DNA of 64,000 bases from Candidatus Woesearchaeota archaeon. GTDB taxonomy: Archaea; Nanobdellota; Nanobdellia; Woesearchaeales; JAFGLG01. Shown piece after piece: positions 60,914-64,000 of this stretch; the first letter of the stretch is position 1, and each line of letters starts with the position of its first letter. The notes under the pieces are model-generated. The model did not search any database and was not told the origin of the DNA. It saw only the letters and a program-made list of their open reading frames with translations. Location of the stretch: contig JAFGLG010000004.1 of assembly GCA_016928155.1 (NCBI GenBank), positions 3,204-67,203 on the forward strand, in the 5' to 3' direction. A program made the position numbers and the translations under genes.

Positions 60914-61223
60914 TCCTGCACCCCTTTATCATGAGCCTTCCGTCTTCATCGAGCATGAATATGATTTTTTCAGATTTCTTCCATCCCTTCAGTTCTACAA
61001 GTGTCTTTGGTATTGTGAGGAGGTATTGTCTTCTTTGAGGATATTGCAGTACTGAGAATACTCCGCTTTTCTCTGCCTGCCTGTCAAGATGCACTGCTTT
61101 GCCATCCATTGAGAAGCTGATGATGTCTTTCTCTTTCCATCGCATTAACAGAACGAGATTCTTCGGAATAGTCAGTATGTACTGTTTGCTGTTCGGATAC
61201 TGAAGTCTGCTGCTATTGCTCAT
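60903..61223 (-). CDS. Tandem AbrB-like DNA-binding protein
   Basis: The 106-residue protein contains two copies of one AbrB-type swapped-hairpin unit. Residues about 6-50 read LQYPNSKQYILTIPKNLVLL and on to MRWKEKDIISF, and about 58-100 read LQYPQRRQYLLTIPKTLVEL and on to KGWKKSEKIIF. A single chain could thus mimic the usual dimer. It is the first gene of the run to the secreted proteins, and overlaps the next by 11 bases. It probably controls the surface genes. Confidence 0.8.
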   Translation of the reverse strand: MSNSSRLQYPNSKQYILTIPKNLVLLMRWKEKDIISFSMDGKAVHLDRQAEKSGVFSVLQYPQRRQYLLTIPKTLVELKGWKKSEKIIFMLDEDGRLMIKGCRNEQ

Positions 61224-61404
61224 TTATTCAGCCATTACAATTATTTTTATATATAATTTTAATATACCTTTCTGTAAATTAATATATAAAGATTGTGGTA
61301 TATTTTATATATAACCAATTTATTTATAATATGGTAAATATATATAATTTTATATTTAATATATAAGATATAAAAATAGATATAAAAATAGATATATCAC
61401 TTTC
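61224..61404. promoter_or_regulatory. A/T-only promoter region ahead of the tandem AbrB gene
   Basis: This 180-base gap is nearly pure A/T with many overlapping TATATA and TTTATAT elements, and short repeats such as AAAATAGATAT in its distal part. It lies between the stop of the large surface gene and the AbrB start, so it serves as terminator for one and promoter for the other. No single box can be chosen. Confidence 0.6.
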
Positions 61405-64000
61405 CTAGAATTTTTTCATCTTTTCTGGATCATGGTTCAGATACACATTCAGCACAATGGATATGCATGTCAGCAGTAAAATATAAAGCATCCACCTGAA
61501 TCTTGCCGATCCTAATTTGTCAACAAGATAATATCCAGTCTTTTTGGCATTGCTCACAACTGGGCTCAGCATCTGCTCAATAAGTTCTATATCTTTCGGT
61601 TCTTCAATCCCTGCTTCAGTTTCTGCACATTTTCTCTGTTCAAGCTCTTTCAGCTGCCATGCCTCTGATATTCCATTAGTCTCATGCAGCTCGGCAGATT
61701 CATTCATCAGTCTTTTTGAGTCAGGATCGCAGTTATAGATGAAGTAACAGTCTCTTGTCTGAACTCCATCAGTGCATTCGCTCCATTCAGTGCATCCATA
61801 ATATTTTGCACTGCACAGTCCTGTATAACCCCCGCCTCCTCCTGCGCCTCCGCTTCCTCCGCCTGTTCCGGATCCTCCTTCATCAATCTTTTTTGCGGCA
61901 AATGCTGGATCTCCTGGATAAACTGTAACATTGATTGTCTGATATTTTGTCATATTGATTATATTGTCCCATAACCCTAGGCAGTCTCGTCCAGTGAAAT
62001 TGTAGTCAGCGCACTTGAATACTTCAACACCATAGTTGTACTGGTTTTGCAGTGTCACAATCACATACTCATAATTTGTCAGTGCAGGCAGGTATGATCC
62101 CATCTCAAGATATTGTGTTCCATCTGAAAATCCGAGAAGATAATCAAGTCCTAAGAAATCCTCGAGGAATCCCTGGTTTGCCACATACTTGAAGTCTAGC
62201 ATCTGGATGAGTGGGTTATTGTGTGGATAAACAAATATGTCATATTCTGCGCCATAATCAAATGTCAGGTTATATAGCTCATCATCGACTGCTATCAGAT
62301 CTCCTGTGCTGTTGTAGACTCTGATGTCTGCAGGCCATGTATTATTATTGACATCGAATATCTTGCCATTGAAACTATAGTTTGTGATGATCTGGATTGT
62401 CTTATTCGCTGTCCTTCCATATTGGTCAGCTGCGATGATTGTATAATCCCCTTCTGCAGTACCTGAGTTTAGCCATATTATGCTGAACTCTCCAGCTCCA
62501 TCTGTGGTTGTAAGGTTTGTATAGATAACACTTGTTGCATTGGTGATATTGATTGTGACATTGGCATTCAGGCTGAATCCTGTTCCATTTATCTCCACTT
62601 CAATATCTGGAGCATAGATATCATATCCTGTGGATATCTCAGCCTGTACATCTGTCACTGTGAAACGGGTATCTGATTCATTCCGATTACCATCATTGTC
62701 TGTGGCTATTATTGTTATATTATATTCCCCAAGCATTGTTGTATCGCTGAACACTCCACCCCAGAGTCCTGATGTTGAGTTGTACACGAGATTTATCTCT
62801 TCATAGGTGCTGTCCCAAGTCACATTTGCAATCACTGTTCCCATATTATTATGATATGGATCAGTGACATTGATTATGATGCTCACGCTATCATTCTGGT
62901 CAATGCTTGATCCGGATGAAGGCTCCAGGATATCTACTGCAGGTGCTGTCACATCCTGTATTGTGAAATTTGTCTCTGTCACATTCCAATTTCCATAGAC
63001 ATCAGTAGCATTCAAGCTTATATCATACAATCCAGGCCAGGAGGTATTGGTAAACACATACTCATAACACCACTCAGTGCCATTGAACACAAGCTCAGCA
63101 GATTCATATGTGCTGTCCCAACTGACATTGGCAGCAATCGTCACATTCTCATCAACACAGGCAATTATCATAACATCATCAGACTGATTGAACACATCAC
63201 CGGCAGGCTCCACAGTTATAAAAATCGGAGGATCAGTATCAACAACTGGATTAGCAAGAGTCTTATTAATATTTGACACACCCGTATCATTCACATTACC
63301 TACATGATCTCTAGTGTGGATAGTGATAATATAATTCGTATCCGACAACAAACCAGTCACATTAACAAAATTAACAGGCGCCGACAAATTAGCAACCCAA
63401 CTATCATTAATAAAGATTACAGTACCATTAAAGTCAGCATCAACAGGATTACTCCAATTCCAGAAAATACTAGAGTTAGTCTGTGATAGCGACTGAAGAT
63501 TAGCAATCGATCCAGGTGGAGTAGTGTCAGGATAAACAACCTCTATGACAGCAACAAACACCTCGACACTGTTGTTGTATTGGTCAGTTGCTGTAAGGTT
63601 CAAAGTGTAGTTTCCATCAGCAAGGCCTAGTGGAACCGTATAAGTAAGTGGCAATACACTTGAATTCTGCACAACATGAGGCCCCTGTACATCAACAATC
63701 ACTCCACTCCAATTGTAAAGCAAGAAAGTCACATTTATTGGATACTCATCCGATGTCAGGTTGACTGAAATGTTCTCCTCAGACCCATTATTCAGCACAG
63801 GACTGATAGGTTCTGATGTGATGTTTGTCAGGTTAGGAGGTATCATATCAATGACATCCTGTATGGTGAAATTTGTGTATGTTCTGTTCCAATTGCCTAG
63901 TTCATCAGTTGCATTCAAAGTGATATTATACACACCAATCCAAGTAGTATTAGTAAAGATATACTCATAACACCACTCAGTGCCATTGAACACAAGCTCA
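61405..64000 (-). CDS. Large anchored surface protein with Ig/FN3 repeats, N-terminus off the window
   Basis: About 864 residues are visible and the frame is open to the right edge. Ig-like domains repeat with the motif VFNGTEWCYEY and ISLNATDVYGNWNVTETNFT. An FN3 domain (SNPVDADFNGTVIFINDSW) lies between copies, followed by further beta domains. A Gly/Ser linker and a short Cys module YYGCTEWSECTDGVQTRDCY, similar to thrombospondin type 1, follow. The protein ends in one transmembrane helix and a short basic tail (PEKMKKF) without the Y-S-Y-R motif. Many N-x-S/T sites suggest glycosylation. Confidence 0.8.
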   Translation of the reverse strand, partial: ELVFNGTEWCYEYIFTNTTWIGVYNITLNATDELGNWNRTYTNFTIQDVIDMIPPNLTNITSEPISPVLNNGSEENISVNLTSDEYPINVTFLLYNWSGVIVDVQGPHVVQNSSVLPLTYTVPLGLADGNYTLNLTATDQYNNSVEVFVAVIEVVYPDTTPPGSIANLQSLSQTNSSIFWNWSNPVDADFNGTVIFINDSWVANLSAPVNFVNVTGLLSDTNYIITIHTRDHVGNVNDTGVSNINKTLANPVVDTDPPIFITVEPAGDVFNQSDDVMIIACVDENVTIAANVSWDSTYESAELVFNGTEWCYEYVFTNTSWPGLYDISLNATDVYGNWNVTETNFTIQDVTAPAVDILEPSSGSSIDQNDSVSIIINVTDPYHNNMGTVIANVTWDSTYEEINLVYNSTSGLWGGVFSDTTMLGEYNITIIATDNDGNRNESDTRFTVTDVQAEISTGYDIYAPDIEVEINGTGFSLNANVTINITNATSVIYTNLTTTDGAGEFSIIWLNSGTAEGDYTIIAADQYGRTANKTIQIITNYSFNGKIFDVNNNTWPADIRVYNSTGDLIAVDDELYNLTFDYGAEYDIFVYPHNNPLIQMLDFKYVANQGFLEDFLGLDYLLGFSDGTQYLEMGSYLPALTNYEYVIVTLQNQYNYGVEVFKCADYNFTGRDCLGLWDNIINMTKYQTINVTVYPGDPAFAAKKIDEGGSGTGGGSGGAGGGGGYTGLCSAKYYGCTEWSECTDGVQTRDCYFIYNCDPDSKRLMNESAELHETNGISEAWQLKELEQRKCAETEAGIEEPKDIELIEQMLSPVVSNAKKTGYYLVDKLGSARFRWMLYILLLTCISIVLNVYLNHDPEKMKKF
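63058..63097 (-). repeat. 40-base repeat inside the surface gene, copy 1
   Basis: The 40 bases are identical to 63961-64000 at the window edge, and both encode the LVFNGTEWCYEY part of an Ig-like domain. Such identity in DNA suggests recent domain duplication or gene conversion. Confidence 0.9.
63961..64000 (-). repeat. 40-base repeat inside the surface gene, copy 2
   Basis: This copy is identical over 40 bases to 63058-63097 and may continue past the window edge. The flanking bases differ slightly at first (AGATATAC against ACACATAC). Confidence 0.9.

Overview
The window is a gene-dense piece of an archaeal chromosome. The protein families show this: EF-1A and EF-2, eukaryote-type ribosomal proteins L7ae, S28e and L24e, an Spt5/SecE/FtsZ block, a thermosome, DtdA, Elp3 and an aCPSF-like nuclease. 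So do the TATA boxes (TTTATAAA type) about 25 bases ahead of many leaderless start codons, and a tRNA interrupted by bulge-helix-bulge introns. The mix of minimal metabolism, many small coiled-coil or zinc-ribbon proteins, a bacterial-type GAPDH and very large beta-helix surface proteins resembles a DPANN archaeon of the Woesearchaeota/Pacearchaeota kind. That placement is inference; the sequence itself only proves Archaea.

Layout. 1-5.1 kb (minus): translation cluster rpl7ae-rps28e-rpl24e-ndk-EF2-EF1A-rps10. 5.5-9.5 kb: a degenerate cis-prenyltransferase and an A24 prepilin peptidase diverging from one symmetric TATA box, then a minus-strand run of membrane, HIT, HAM1 and CYTH genes. 9.5-9.8 kb: a tRNA-Ala(GGC) with two introns and, just upstream, a probable structured RNA whose first 11 bases equal those of the tRNA. 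9.9-24 kb: glutamyl-tRNA synthetase, a 53-residue histone-fold protein, two coiled-coil proteins, a 30-residue zinc ribbon, L11, Spt5, SecE, FtsZ, FKBP, CMP kinase, a MaoC-like protein, thermosome and DtdA.

24.1-43.7 kb (plus): a 3,548-residue and a 1,363-residue surface protein built from right-handed beta-helix modules, followed without real gaps by an AbrB-like regulator, MazG, a beta-CASP nuclease, a small unknown protein and a Ca-type P-ATPase. 43.9-56.7 kb: Elp3, a purine phosphoribosyltransferase, divergent glnA/Lrp, a winged-helix regulator, an RNA m5C methyltransferase, a tiny pilin-like protein, an HExxH protein, a DUF192 lipoprotein, then PEP synthase, type I GAPDH and PGK, which together form a gluconeogenic/glycolytic block. 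56.8-64 kb (minus): a second surface cluster with two Ig/cadherin-like anchored proteins, a lipoprotein, two secreted paralogues and a tandem AbrB protein; its last gene runs off the window.

The most notable points are the tRNA with a T-loop intron beside a tRNA-mimicking RNA, and a shared C-terminal anchor (transmembrane helix, then Y-[IM]-Y-S-Y-R and a charged amphipathic tail) on three surface proteins with different outer domains. Each of the two surface loci also carries a small AbrB-like gene overlapping a surface or secreted gene.
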